From: Thermoclostridium stercorarium subsp. stercorarium DSM 8532
GTDB taxonomy: Bacteria > Bacillota > Clostridia > DSM-8532
Direction of reading: 5' to 3'
Length of the DNA: 64,000 bases
Assembly: GCF_000331995.1 (NCBI RefSeq)
Contig: NC_020134.1
Span: 1,959,465 to 2,023,464, forward strand
A model generated the notes under the pieces. It was not told where the DNA came from and did no database searches. It worked only from the letters and a program-made list of their open reading frames with translations. Shown here in pieces: positions 54,059 to 63,755 of this stretch. The position numbers and the translations under genes are program-made. The stretch's first letter is position 1. Every line of letters starts with the position of its first letter.

Positions 54059-55921
54059 TTAATATTTCCCAAACTGACCGTCGCCTACAAGCATTGCCTT
54101 CTGGTTCTGCTCTCCTTCCGGTTTAGCTTCATATTCATGTTCCCGGTTTTCATACATTTGCTCAATCATTTTTACAATTTCGGGGCTGAGCCTATCATAT
54201 GAATTACCGCCGCCTGTAGTTTTCCTGAGTTTAAATCTCGACACCATCTGTTTGAGCATTTCAGCCTGGCTGGACAATTCTTCGCTTGCGGCTGCGCTTT
54301 CCTCGGACGTTGCGGAATTCTCCTGAACCACCTGTGATACCTGCATAATACCCTGATTTATCTGAGCAATGGCTGTAGCCTGTTCATTTGAAGACCTTTG
54401 TATTTCACTTACAAGATTGGATACTGATTCAACTCCGTCCACAATCTTCTCCAAAGCGTCGGCGGTTTCTTTTGCAATCCTCGCTCCTGTTTCGGCTTTT
54501 CTGATGGAATCCTCAATTAATGCAGTTGTTTCACGGGCAGCGTTTGCAGAGCGCCCCGCAAGAGTTCTGACTTCTTCGGCAACCACGGCAAAACCTTTGC
54601 CGTGCTGGCCGGCCCTTGCTGCTTCAACCGCCGCATTCAGCGCCAGTATATTGGTCTGGAACGCGATATCATCTATTACCTTGATGATCTTGTTTATATT
54701 GCCTGAAGCCTGGTTAATCTCATCCATCGCCTTAAGCATTTCCTGCATATGCTCATTGCCGGTAACGGCGTAAGTTTTTGCCTTTTCGGTCAATTCATTG
54801 GCTTTATCGGCATTCTCCGCATTAATCTTTGTTTTCGAGGATATTTCTTCTATTGAAGCCGAAAGCTGCTCAATGGAGGTTGCCTGTTCGGTAGCTCCCT
54901 GGGAAAGTGACATGCTGGAATCGGATATCTGTTTTGCCCCTGACGAGACCTGTTCAGCTGCTGCAGAAATATTCATTATCAGTTCATTAATATTACGCAC
55001 CATTTGAGACAGCTTTTGGCCAAGCAAATCTTTTTTTGACCGTATTGGTACATCAACCGTAAGATCCCCGTCTGCTATTCTCTCGATTATTGTTGCCTGT
55101 TCCCTTGTACTTTCAACCAGAGTTCTGAAAGCATTTATAAGTTTTCCTGTTTCATCTTTGGAACTGATATCAAAGATTATGTCCATATCCCCTTCTGCAA
55201 GCTTGCCTGCAGCAACAACAACCTTGGTTATGGGCCCGGATATACCACGGGATATTATGATGCTCATAAAAACCGCAAATATAACACTGACAACCAGTAT
55301 AATTATCATTGCTCCAACTGAACTTTGGGCTTTCTGCTCATTTTCAGCAATCTGGTCCGCCGCATATTTAACATTGTAATCAATTAGTTCCTGAATGGCA
55401 CTGTCGGCATTGCTTGCCAAAGTATGAGCTTCCCCGCCGCTGGAAAATAACGCAACAAACTCATCCGAGGTAATTGAACCTTCATTAAGTTTCTCCATTA
55501 CCTGTTTTCTCATCGTATCGAACTGGTTTATTGCAGTCTGAACATTGCCAAGCAGTTTTAATTCTGTTTCAATTTCACTGGCATCATAGCTATTTAAAAT
55601 GTCATAATAGTAATTAATGTTTTCATTTACTGTATTTACATGCTGAGCAATTCTGTTAACATAATATTCCCTTTCTTCCTCCGAGTCGGCGGATAAAACA
55701 AAACCAAAGATATTAACTCTAATTTGTTGGAAATGCGAACTTATTCTTTCAACATATTCCAATGCGTTGGCAACACTTTTAAAATCAAGGGAATAGGAAT
55801 CCTGAACATTATTAAGATTTACAATTCCTGTAATTCCAATGATGCAGGCCAAGGCTACAATAATGAAAAATCCTATAATGATTCTGAGACCTATCCTTAA
55901 ATTCCCAAACCATTTAAACAT
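54059..55921 (-). CDS. methyl-accepting chemotaxis protein (4-helix-bundle sensor)
   Basis: A 620-aa chemoreceptor. Membrane helix 1 lies at about 12-32 ([17 protein letters not shown]). A helical periplasmic sensor of the 4HB type follows (about 35-190), then membrane helix 2 at about 203-225, HAMP (about 225-280; [14 protein letters not shown]) and a long signalling coiled coil. The tip reads [36 protein letters not shown]. The tail after [12 protein letters not shown] is hydrophilic, and no CheR pentapeptide is evident. It is directly downstream of cheW, from which it is separated by about 55 bases. Ligand unknown. Confidence 0.96.
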   Translation of the reverse strand: MFKWFGNLRIGLRIIIGFFIIVALACIIGITGIVNLNNVQDSYSLDFKSVANALEYVERISSHFQQIRVNIFGFVLSADSEEEREYYVNRIAQHVNTVNENINYYYDILNSYDASEIETELKLLGNVQTAINQFDTMRKQVMEKLNEGSITSDEFVALFSSGGEAHTLASNADSAIQELIDYNVKYAADQIAENEQKAQSSVGAMIIILVVSVIFAVFMSIIISRGISGPITKVVVAAGKLAEGDMDIIFDISSKDETGKLINAFRTLVESTREQATIIERIADGDLTVDVPIRSKKDLLGQKLSQMVRNINELIMNISAAAEQVSSGAKQISDSSMSLSQGATEQATSIEQLSASIEEISSKTKINAENADKANELTEKAKTYAVTGNEHMQEMLKAMDEINQASGNINKIIKVIDDIAFQTNILALNAAVEAARAGQHGKGFAVVAEEVRTLAGRSANAARETTALIEDSIRKAETGARIAKETADALEKIVDGVESVSNLVSEIQRSSNEQATAIAQINQGIMQVSQVVQENSATSEESAAASEELSSQAEMLKQMVSRFKLRKTTGGGNSYDRLSPEIVKMIEQMYENREHEYEAKPEGEQNQKAMLVGDGQFGKY

Positions 55922-55976
55922 AAAAAAATCCCCCCAGCATTTACATCACATTAATTGTTTCTTTTTAAATTGCCCG

Positions 55977-56471
55977 TCAAATTATTTTTTTCATTTCTAA
56001 AATTTCTTCTTTGCTTAACAGTTTTTCGCAATCAATTAACAATTTAATGTCGTTTCCCGCTTTTCCAATTTTTTTAATACATTTGTTTTTAACCTCTTTG
56101 TTCAGTTGCGGCGGATCGGCCTGATTTTCCTCCGGTATGGCAATTACTTCTGAAACCGCATCAACAATCAGTCCGACAGAGGCACCGTTAATGTCAATCA
56201 CTATAATACAGGTTCTGTCATTATACTCTTTCGGCTCTTTTTTAAAACGCAATCTTACATCCATCACAGGAATGATTTTACCTCTAAGGTTTATTACCCC
56301 TTTTAAATACTCAGGAAGTTCCGGTATTTCGGTAATTTTTTGAAAACCTACAATTTCAGTGACATACTCCACTTCCAGGCCGTATGTTTCCTGACCGAGT
56401 GAAAAAGTAAGATATCTGTTTTTCAGCGTATCCTCCTCGGTCTCAGCTACCTGACCAATTATGTCTACCAT
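55977..56471 (-). CDS. cheW: chemotaxis coupling protein CheW
   Basis: A 164-aa SH3-like scaffold that links chemoreceptors to the CheA kinase. Conserved segments are YLTFSLGQETYGLEVEYVTEIVG, PELPEYLKGVINLRGKIIPVMDVR and IVIDINGASVGLIVDAVSEVI. The motif ELPEYLKGVINLRG is the family signature. It is followed by the MCP gene, so the two form a small sensory operon. cheA and other che genes are not in this window. AGAAAGAAGATG precedes the ATG. Confidence 0.95.
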   Translation of the reverse strand: MVDIIGQVAETEEDTLKNRYLTFSLGQETYGLEVEYVTEIVGFQKITEIPELPEYLKGVINLRGKIIPVMDVRLRFKKEPKEYNDRTCIIVIDINGASVGLIVDAVSEVIAIPEENQADPPQLNKEVKNKCIKKIGKAGNDIKLLIDCEKLLSKEEILEMKKII

Positions 56472-56716
56472 AATATCATCTTCTTTCTGTTAACGTAAAA
56501 ACTGATAAATTTTACCATACTATACCCCTCCCATTCTATTTTGGTGTAAAATGGAAATTACGAAAAGATAATATTGAACTGAGCAGTCCCAAGCAACTTT
56601 CGTTGACGGTGAATGTAAATTAAAGAAATGCAAAACGCATTTACTTTACAAACATCATTATCGGCTAAATGGTTTACATAATTTACCCCATACGCCTAAA
56701 AAATTTCAGTACCTTA

Positions 56717-56760
56717 TAAAAAAAGGCTTTTCCGGCATACAAACCGGGAAAGCCTTTTTT
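56717..56760. terminator. bidirectional terminator
   Basis: Stem AAAAAAAGGCTTTtCCGG / CCGGGAAAGCCTTTTTT around ATACAAA. It has A and T runs on both sides. Confidence 0.9.
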
Positions 56761-56777
56761 GCCGTTATTCCATAAAC

Positions 56778-56882
56778 TTATTTTACCGGAGTGTTATTGA
56801 CATATAGGGTATAACCGTTGGTTATAACATTGTCAAGGCTGCCCAAAAAAAGATCCTGACCCGACCATTTGCCGGAATCAGG
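56778..56882 (-). pseudogene. orphan C-terminal protein fragment
   Basis: The minus-strand reading SGKWSGQDLFLGSLDNVI..., ending YVNNTPVK, stops cleanly at 56778 and is closed 33 codons upstream by TAA. It looks like the tail of a larger secreted or copper-amine-oxidase-like surface protein whose remainder is gone. I cannot name the family. Confidence 0.35.
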
Positions 56883-56928
56883 TTACATCATCTGACAGGG
56901 GTTCTGAATTCAAATTCCATAAGGATTG

Positions 56929-57285
56929 TCATACCGTTTCAAATGCAGCTTCCCACTCCTTTTCGCTAAAGCCTACAAGAACAAAATTTTCACTTACAAG
57001 AATCGGACGTTTAACGAGCATACCGTCGGACGCCAGAAGATTATACAGTTCTTCCTCGCTCATGGCCGTCAGTTTGTCTTTCAGGTTCAGCTCCTTGTAA
57101 AGTTGCCCGCTGGTATTGAAAAATTTTTTAAGCGACAGCCCGCTTTTCTTGTGCCATTCTTTCAGTTCCTCCACAGTGGGACTGTTTTCCTTTATGTTTC
57201 TTTCCTTAAAAACCACACCTTTTTCCTCCAGCCACTTTTTTGCCTTCCGGCAGGTCGTGCATTTGGGATAACATACCAAAGTCAT
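56929..57285 (-). CDS. ArsC/Spx-family thioredoxin-fold protein
   Basis: A 118-aa protein with the CxxC motif in YPKCTTCRKAKKWLEEKG. The helical insert (SPTVEELKEWHKKSGLSLKKFFNTSG) and LLASDGMLVKRPILV with the conserved RP are typical of the YffB/ArsC-like group. It may act as a glutaredoxin-like reductase or Spx-like regulator. The true arsenate reductase Arg pattern is only partly visible, so arsenate reduction is uncertain. ATG 57285 has AGAGGGA upstream; the longer open frame to 57447 is not credible. It is divergent from the riboswitch-ATPase unit. Confidence 0.85.
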   Translation of the reverse strand: MTLVCYPKCTTCRKAKKWLEEKGVVFKERNIKENSPTVEELKEWHKKSGLSLKKFFNTSGQLYKELNLKDKLTAMSEEELYNLLASDGMLVKRPILVSENFVLVGFSEKEWEAAFETV

Positions 57286-57351
57286 AACATTCCCTCTTTC
57301 CGCTGTACTTTTACATTTTATAATTACCATAACAGAGAAGTACGAAAACAA

Positions 57352-57380
57352 TTGACACAGCATCAGGGGTATGTTAATAT
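57352..57380 (+). promoter_or_regulatory. sigma-A promoter of the riboswitch-ATPase transcript
   Basis: TTGACA (57352-57357) and TAATAT (57375-57380) with exactly 17 bases between, about 10 bases before the riboswitch. Confidence 0.85.
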
Positions 57381-57390
57381 TTTCTATGCA

Positions 57391-57537
57391 TAAGGGAGTA
57401 GTTCGCGCCGTTGGCGCACTCCAGGTCAACATCATGGCGGAAATCAATCCGTCTGGCTTGGAGTTTACCGCCTCTCTAAAGCGGGAAATGAACGAGACTT
57501 ATGCGCGGAAATAACGCGCATGGTCTCGTTTTTTTTT
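57391..57537 (+). promoter_or_regulatory. yybP-ykoY manganese riboswitch with expression-platform terminator
   Basis: Landmarks are AAGGGAGTAGTT, the paired CGCC/GGCG hairpin, CCAGGTCAACATCATGGC, GGCTTGGAG and TACCGCC. The expression platform is AACGAGACTTATGCGCG...CGCGCATGGTCTCGTT with a run of eight T. Mn2+ binding is known to favour read-through in this class. It lies 45 bases before the ATPase start. Confidence 0.93.
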
Positions 57538-57581
57538 ACCTTGTGCGGTGGATACTAATTTTAAGGAAAGGGGAGTCTGCT

Positions 57582-60233
57582 TTGAAACATTATTTTATGG
57601 AAAAGGACGAGGTACTTAGGGCGACCGGAAGCACAGCGAACGGACTTACTTCCTCCGAGGCAGAACAAAGACTGGTCAAACATGGCCCGAATAAACTTGA
57701 GGAAAGTAAAAAAACCACTCTTTCAGAGCGAATTCTCGCTCAGATTTCCGATCCAATGGTTCTCGTACTGATGGCCGCTGCGGTTATTTCGGCAATCACC
57801 GCCAAACTTTCCGGAGAATCATTGTCCGATGTATTTATCATTCTTTTTGTCGTGGTACTCAATACTGCACTCGGCGTAATTCAGGAAAGTAAAGCAGAAG
57901 CGGCAATCGACGCACTTAAGAAAATGGCGGCTGCCACCTCAAAAGTGATGCGTGACGGTCGTATTGTCCATATTAAAAGTGAAGAACTTGTGGTCGGTGA
58001 CGTTGTACTGCTTGAAGCTGGAGACGCCGTGCCCGCCGACGGACGTCTTATAAGCTGCGTAAGTCTTAAGGTTGAAGAAGCGGCGCTTACCGGAGAATCG
58101 GTACCCGTAGAGAAAACCGACGCCGTTCTTGAAGACAGCGGCACCGATATTCCGCTCGGCGACAGGGTAAACATGGTTTATATGGGCAGTTCGGTCGTTT
58201 ACGGGCGTGGCAAAATGGTTGTTACGGCAACAGGCATGAACACTGAGATGGGTAAAATAGCCAATGCAATTACAACAGCCCAGGAGGGTGAAACCCCTCT
58301 GCAGAAAAAAATGGCTCAGCTCAGCCGCATACTTACGGTGCTTGTACTCGGCATTTGCGTTATAATGTTCGGAATTAGCCTGCTGCGCCATTTCATCTCT
58401 CCTGCAACACCGGGTACCGGCCTTGCGGACACATTGCTGAGTTCATTCATGCTTGCCGTCAGCCTTGCAGTTGCTGCAGTTCCCGAAGGCCTTGTTGCTG
58501 TTATCACCATTGTGCTTTCGATTGGTGTAACCAAGATGGCAAAGCGCAATGCAATAATCCGGAAACTAACCGCCGTTGAAACCCTCGGCTGCACGCAGAT
58601 AATCTGTACCGACAAGACCGGAACGCTGACGCAGAACAAGATGACCGTTGTGGAATGTTCGGCTTTCGATGAAAAACTTCTTGCCTCTTCGCTGGCTCTG
58701 TGTTCGGATGCAGAACTGAACGAACAGGGTCATGCCGAAGGTGATCCGACACAGGCCGCTGTCGTAAATTTTGCAAAAAAAATCGGTCTGCCCAAAAACG
58801 AACTGACAGCCAGATACCCCCGCGTTGCCGAGATACCGTTCGATTCGGAACGCAAGCTGATGACCACACTGCACAAAAAACCCGGGGGCGGATTTATTCA
58901 ACATACCACCGGTGCTCCCGATGTCGTAATTTCGAAATGCACAAAATATTATGAAAACGGATGTGTCTTTCCGTTGACCGAGGAAAAACGCCAATTCTTT
59001 ATATCCGAAAATAAACGCATGGCGGCCAAAGCACTGCGTGTTCTCGCCGCCGCGTACCGTGAATGGGAAACACAGCCCCCGCTTCTGTCTTCTGAGGATG
59101 AAAGCGACCTGACCTTTATCGGACTGGCGGGAATGATGGACCCCGTCCGCGACGAAGTTCCCGCTGCCATTGAGCAATGCCGGACAGCCGGAATACGCCC
59201 GGTCATGATCACCGGGGACCATATTGACACAGCAACGGCCATTGCGATGCAGCTGGGCATTATAAACGATCCTTCCCAGGCAATCACAGGAGCCATGCTT
59301 GATGAAATAAGCGATGAGGACTTCGTCAATAATGTCGAGCATTACGGGGTTTACGCCCGGGTCAAGCCCGAACACAAATCAAGAATAGTCAACGCATGGC
59401 GAAGCAGGGGATATGTCACTGCCATGACCGGCGACGGCGTGAATGACGCCCCTTCAATAAAAAACGCTGACATCGGCATTGGAATGGGGATTACCGGCAC
59501 TGACGTGACAAAAAACGTTGCGGACATGATACTCGCCGACGACAATTTCGCCACAATTGTTGCCGCAGTGGAAGAAGGCCGACGGATATACGACAATATC
59601 CGCAAAGCTATACAGTTCCTGCTTTCTTCAAACCTTTCGGAGGTCATAAGCATTTTTATTGCTACAATATTTGGCTTTACAATTCTGAAGCCTGCCCATA
59701 TACTTTTCATTAATCTTATTACCGATTCGCTCCCAGCCATCGCCCTTGGCATGGAAAAAGGAGAAGCCGACATCATGAAACGCAAACCGCGTGACCCAAA
59801 GGAAGGCATTTTCTCGGGCGGGATGGGATTCAGTATTTTCTATCAGGGGGTTATGGTCGCAGTACTTACCCTTGCCGCTTATTTTATCGGTGAACGGATT
59901 GAAAACGGCGCATGGAGAATTGCGAACAGTAATGACGGCATGACGATGGCATTTCTGACAATGTCAATGGCTGAAATCTTTCATTCGTATAACATGCGGT
60001 CGCAATATGGCTCTATTTTCGGTATAAAAAAACATAACTTCTACCTCTTTGGATCAATGCTCCTTTCTTTCATTCTGACCGCAGCCGTTATATATATTCC
60101 GTTTCTGCGTAATGCTTTTGGTTTCACCCATATAAGCCCAGCAGAGTATGTAACCGCCCTTACTCTTGCCATTCTGGTAATTCCCGTTGTTGAACTTGTA
60201 AAGCTGCTTCAGCGGAGAAACAGGAAAGCATAA
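57582..60233 (+). CDS. P-type cation ATPase (Ca2+-ATPase type, possible Mn2+ exporter)
   Basis: An 883-aa P-type IIA-like pump. The N-terminal cation-ATPase domain is followed by the actuator motif LTGESVPVEK, and the phosphorylation site is CTDKTGTLTQNKMT. The hinge is AMTGDGVNDAPSIKNADIGIG. About ten membrane segments include AVPEGLVAV in the M4 ion site, the PEGL signature. I chose TTG 57582 because AAAGGGGAG lies 6 bases upstream; the frame is open to 57501 through the riboswitch terminator, which cannot be coding. The sequence class suggests Ca2+ transport. The manganese riboswitch suggests that Mn2+ is a physiological substrate, as known for some bacterial homologues. Confidence 0.93.
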   Translation: MKHYFMEKDEVLRATGSTANGLTSSEAEQRLVKHGPNKLEESKKTTLSERILAQISDPMVLVLMAAAVISAITAKLSGESLSDVFIILFVVVLNTALGVIQESKAEAAIDALKKMAAATSKVMRDGRIVHIKSEELVVGDVVLLEAGDAVPADGRLISCVSLKVEEAALTGESVPVEKTDAVLEDSGTDIPLGDRVNMVYMGSSVVYGRGKMVVTATGMNTEMGKIANAITTAQEGETPLQKKMAQLSRILTVLVLGICVIMFGISLLRHFISPATPGTGLADTLLSSFMLAVSLAVAAVPEGLVAVITIVLSIGVTKMAKRNAIIRKLTAVETLGCTQIICTDKTGTLTQNKMTVVECSAFDEKLLASSLALCSDAELNEQGHAEGDPTQAAVVNFAKKIGLPKNELTARYPRVAEIPFDSERKLMTTLHKKPGGGFIQHTTGAPDVVISKCTKYYENGCVFPLTEEKRQFFISENKRMAAKALRVLAAAYREWETQPPLLSSEDESDLTFIGLAGMMDPVRDEVPAAIEQCRTAGIRPVMITGDHIDTATAIAMQLGIINDPSQAITGAMLDEISDEDFVNNVEHYGVYARVKPEHKSRIVNAWRSRGYVTAMTGDGVNDAPSIKNADIGIGMGITGTDVTKNVADMILADDNFATIVAAVEEGRRIYDNIRKAIQFLLSSNLSEVISIFIATIFGFTILKPAHILFINLITDSLPAIALGMEKGEADIMKRKPRDPKEGIFSGGMGFSIFYQGVMVAVLTLAAYFIGERIENGAWRIANSNDGMTMAFLTMSMAEIFHSYNMRSQYGSIFGIKKHNFYLFGSMLLSFILTAAVIYIPFLRNAFGFTHISPAEYVTALTLAILVIPVVELVKLLQRRNRKA

Positions 60234-60239
60234 GCATTT

Positions 60240-60277
60240 GAAAAAACCGGTGTGCCGTTTCGGCACAACCGGTTTAT
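60240..60277 (+). terminator. terminator after the P-type ATPase
   Basis: Stem AAACCGGTGTGCCG / CGGCACAACCGGTTT with a TTT loop, then TATGGTTTG. The stem is strong and the tail only moderate. Confidence 0.75.
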
Positions 60278-60377
60278 GGTTTGTTTGCCTTATGGTATAC
60301 TTATATGAGAGTCGAAATCATAACCTGAAACAGGCAGTATTGCGTAAAACTTATTATTTCGGAAGGAAGTGGTTGAA

Positions 60378-61256
60378 TTGAGTTACGGTCTGGATGCTCA
60401 CACAATAAAATCTCTTAAAAAAGCTCAAAAAAATGAAATTACGGAACATTATATTTATTTGAAATTATCATCTTTCAAAAAAAACAGACAGAACAGCCAA
60501 ATTCTTCAGCAAATCGCCCAGGATGAACTCTACCATCACAATGCGCTGAAAAAATTTACCGGAACGGACATAAAACCCAACATTTTTAAAATATACTTCT
60601 ACACCTTTATTTCAGTTATATTCGGCATTACTTTCGGTATAAAGCTGATGGAGCGCGGGGAAAGAAATTCTGAAAAACTGTATGGGGAACTTGGGCAAAA
60701 AATTGAGGAATTCAAAAAAATCGCAAATGAAGAAGACAGGCACGAAAAAGAACTGGTTGGAATAATTGAAGAAGAAAGATTGCAATTTGTTGGTTCCATG
60801 GTTCTCGGACTAAATGACGCGCTGGTGGAACTCACGGGTACCCTGGCCGGCCTTACCTTCGCATTGAAAAATACACGCCTTATAGCGCTTTCCGGTCTTA
60901 TAACAGGCATAGCCGCATCGCTGTCCATGTCAGCATCAGAATACCTTTCTGCCAGAACTGAACAGGACAGCAGCCGTGCGCTTAAATCATCCATATACAC
61001 CGGCGTAACGTATATCATCACCGTCGTATTCCTGGTACTTCCATACCTTTTATTTTCCAACTATGTGCTGAGTCTTGCGGTTACAATTATAGTGGCGATA
61101 ATTATAATACTTGTTTTTAATTTCTATATATCGGTTGCGAAAGATCTTTCCTTCGGACAGAGATTTTTTGAAATGGCTGGTATCAGCCTTGGAGTGGCAG
61201 TCATCTCTTTTATAATAGGATATCTGGTCAGACTGTTTCTCGGTGTTGATATATAA
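60378..61256 (+). CDS. ferritin-like / VIT1-CCC1 fusion transporter
   Basis: A 292-aa membrane protein. The N-terminal ferritin-like helices (about 1-150) have EITEHYIYLKLSSF, DELYHHNALKKF and ANEEDRHEKELVGIIEEE, with carboxylate and His ligands as in erythrin-vacuolar iron transporter proteins. The C-terminal VIT1/CCC1 domain (about 150-292) has four or five helices (GLNDALVELTGTLAGLTFAL; SMSASEYLSARTEQD). It probably exports or sequesters Fe2+ or Mn2+. I prefer TTG 60378 because GGAAGGA is correctly spaced; GTG 60369 lies too close. Its place after a Mn-riboswitch-controlled pump fits metal homeostasis, though it is separated by a terminator. Confidence 0.9.
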   Translation: MSYGLDAHTIKSLKKAQKNEITEHYIYLKLSSFKKNRQNSQILQQIAQDELYHHNALKKFTGTDIKPNIFKIYFYTFISVIFGITFGIKLMERGERNSEKLYGELGQKIEEFKKIANEEDRHEKELVGIIEEERLQFVGSMVLGLNDALVELTGTLAGLTFALKNTRLIALSGLITGIAASLSMSASEYLSARTEQDSSRALKSSIYTGVTYIITVVFLVLPYLLFSNYVLSLAVTIIVAIIIILVFNFYISVAKDLSFGQRFFEMAGISLGVAVISFIIGYLVRLFLGVDI

Positions 61257-61406
61257 ATCCGAAAGTCTTTCAAATGCAGTTTCAAACCGTTTTAAGAATT
61301 TAACTAATTACATAAGAAAGGTCTTAACGCATTTAATCAGCGACTTTTAAAACTTTTCTGTCACAAACTTACGCCTGGCGCGGAAACATCTTTCAGAAAA
61401 TATTAG

Positions 61407-61464
61407 GCATCGGTGAAAATTTGTCCGGTTTTCAGACAAAATTTCACCGATGCTTAATTTTTAG
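61407..61464 (+). terminator. terminator after the VIT1-like gene
   Basis: Long stem GCATCGGTGAAA..TTTGTC / GACAAAATTTCACCGATGC with a loop of about 9 bases, followed by TTAATTTTTAG. It lies 150 bases past the stop. The rest of 61257-61661 has no supported gene. Confidence 0.8.
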
Positions 61465-61661
61465 TCAAATTTGCCGTCTGTGTCTGTTTTTTAGACACCG
61501 ACCTTTTTTTGTCTGTTGATGTCTGTTCAGGTTCGGCATATAATGCGTTAGCAACGTCAACCGGTAAGCTGAGAGTAAAATACACCCATTGTCCGGCAGT
61601 GCTGTTATTTCTGGCATTATCTGTACCCTGTGGAAGGCTGCTTTGAGGAGGCTGAGAACAA

Positions 61662-63755
61662 ATGAAATTTGCAAAGTTTGTAGTGAAATGTCGAATACCT
61701 ATTCTGATATTGGCGCTTGTTCTTATGATTCCGTCAATATTGGGGTATCTCAGGACAAGAGTAAACTACGACATGCTTGACTACCTGCCCGAGGACATGG
61801 ACACAGTTATCGGTCAGAAAGAACTGATGAACGATTTCAATAAAGGCGCTTTTTCGTTCATCATTGTTGAAAATATGCCGTACAAAGACGTGGCCGCACT
61901 TAAGGAAAAGATCTCCAAAGTGGAACATGTGGCCACGGTTATCTGGTACGATTCGGTCATGGACTTGTCGGTGCCGGCAGAAATGCTTCCCGATGAGTTT
62001 TATCAGGCATTTAATGCGGGAAATGCCACAATGATGGCGGTATTTTTTGACTCGCCTACATCAGCCGACGTTACAATGGACGCAATAAGGGAAATCCGTG
62101 CAATATGCGGTAAGCAATGCTTTGTATCGGGTATGTCGGCACTGGTAACCGATCTTAAAGATTTGTGCGAACAACAGGAACCGATCTATGTTACAATAGC
62201 CGTAATCCTTGCTTGTGTGGCAATGACCCTGTGTCTTGACAGCTGGCTCATACCCTTTGTTTTTCTTTTTTCCATCGGTATGATGATTATGCTCAATTTT
62301 GGAAGCAATTTCTTCCTCGGAGAAATTTCATATGTTACAAAAGCCCTTGCCGCTGTTCTACAGCTGGCTGTTACAATGGACTACTCAATTTTTCTCTGGC
62401 ACAGCTACAACGAACAGTGCATGTACTATACCGATAAGAAAGAGGCAATGGCGGTCGCAATAAAAGAAACACTGTCAAGCGTTATAGGCAGCTCAACCAC
62501 AACAATAGCAGGTTTCATCGCCCTTTGTTTCATGTCATTTACTATGGGCCGGGATCTCGGCATTGTAATGGCTAAAGGAGTACTTCTTGGCGTTATCGGA
62601 AGCGTGACGGTACTGCCCTCACTTATCCTTATACTGGACAAACCGCTGCAGAAAACAAAGCACCGCCCTCTTATTCCAAACCCGGAGAAAATGGAAAACG
62701 GCATATTAAAGATATTCCCTGTGTTTCTCATAATTTTTGTGCTTCTTATCCCTCCGGCATATTACGGTTACCGGAAAACCAACAGCGAGGTATATTACGA
62801 CATGGGCGAATGCCTGCCTAAGAATATTGATTTTGTCATTGCAAACACAAAACTCCGTGAAACATTTGGAATCGGTTCGACACACATGGTCCTTGTCAGC
62901 AGTTCGCTGCCGTCGAAAGATATCCGGGCTATGATAAATGAAATGAAACAGGTGGACGGCGTTAAATATGTCTTTGGCCTTGAATCGGTAATGGGTTCAC
63001 GGATACCTGAGGAAATTTTGCCTGAATCCATTAACTCGGCCATGAAAAGTGACAAATGGAAATTCATGCTTATAAATTCCGAATACAGGGTTGCAAGCGA
63101 CAGCGTAAACGAGCAGATTGACAAGCTGAACGCTATACTGAAAAAGTATGACAGGAACGGCATGCTCATCGGTGAAGCTCCGTGCGTAAAAGACATGATT
63201 GAAGTAACAGACTATGACTTCAAAGTTGTTAATATTTTTTCAATCGTGTCAATATTCGTTATCATCGCATTGGTCACGAAAAGCATATCTCTCCCGTTCA
63301 TACTTATTGTAGTAATCGAGCTCGCAATATTCATTAATCTCGGGCTGCCGCATTATTTCGGGCAAAGCCTGCCGTTTATCGCCCCCATCTGTATCAGTAC
63401 CATTCAGCTGGGTGCGACTGTGGACTATGCAATACTTATGACAACAAGGTATATTTCCGAGCGTACCGGCGGCAAAGACAGGAAACCGGCCGTACTGACT
63501 GCACTCAGAACGTCGGTTCAGTCGGTAATTGTGTCGGGTATGGGATTGTTTGCTGCGACAATCGGTGTTGCGGTATATTCAGACATTGACATTGTAAGCT
63601 CCATGTGCAGACTGCTGGCGCGCGGCGCCATTATAAGCATGCTGATGGTAATTTTCATTCTGCCTGCGCTTTTACTCCTTTGCGATAAATTAATCTGTAA
63701 AACAACATTCGGCATGACAAAAATCTGCGATAGATCGGGGGTTGTCGTCCAATGA
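61662..63755 (+). CDS. MMPL/RND-family transporter
   Basis: A 697-aa protein of two repeated halves, each with a membrane helix, an extracytoplasmic domain (about 30-170 and 365-510) and a cluster of five or six helices. The helix segments include LAAVLQLAVTMDYSIFLWHSYNEQ and STIQLGATVDYAILMTTRYISERTG, where the Asp in MDYSI/VDYAI is the proton-relay residue of MMPL proteins. GAGGAGG precedes the ATG. In Gram-positives such proteins export lipids or peptides. The overlapping downstream gene for an exported protein suggests a two-gene unit. Substrate unknown. Confidence 0.93.
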   Translation: MKFAKFVVKCRIPILILALVLMIPSILGYLRTRVNYDMLDYLPEDMDTVIGQKELMNDFNKGAFSFIIVENMPYKDVAALKEKISKVEHVATVIWYDSVMDLSVPAEMLPDEFYQAFNAGNATMMAVFFDSPTSADVTMDAIREIRAICGKQCFVSGMSALVTDLKDLCEQQEPIYVTIAVILACVAMTLCLDSWLIPFVFLFSIGMMIMLNFGSNFFLGEISYVTKALAAVLQLAVTMDYSIFLWHSYNEQCMYYTDKKEAMAVAIKETLSSVIGSSTTTIAGFIALCFMSFTMGRDLGIVMAKGVLLGVIGSVTVLPSLILILDKPLQKTKHRPLIPNPEKMENGILKIFPVFLIIFVLLIPPAYYGYRKTNSEVYYDMGECLPKNIDFVIANTKLRETFGIGSTHMVLVSSSLPSKDIRAMINEMKQVDGVKYVFGLESVMGSRIPEEILPESINSAMKSDKWKFMLINSEYRVASDSVNEQIDKLNAILKKYDRNGMLIGEAPCVKDMIEVTDYDFKVVNIFSIVSIFVIIALVTKSISLPFILIVVIELAIFINLGLPHYFGQSLPFIAPICISTIQLGATVDYAILMTTRYISERTGGKDRKPAVLTALRTSVQSVIVSGMGLFAATIGVAVYSDIDIVSSMCRLLARGAIISMLMVIFILPALLLLCDKLICKTTFGMTKICDRSGVVVQ

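Noticed and set aside
61461-61640. Minus-strand reading containing AGQWVYFTLSLPVDVANALY
   Set aside because: It is open and protein-like, but it has no start, runs into the MMPL gene and matches nothing I recognise. It may be a gene remnant, but the evidence is too thin to list.
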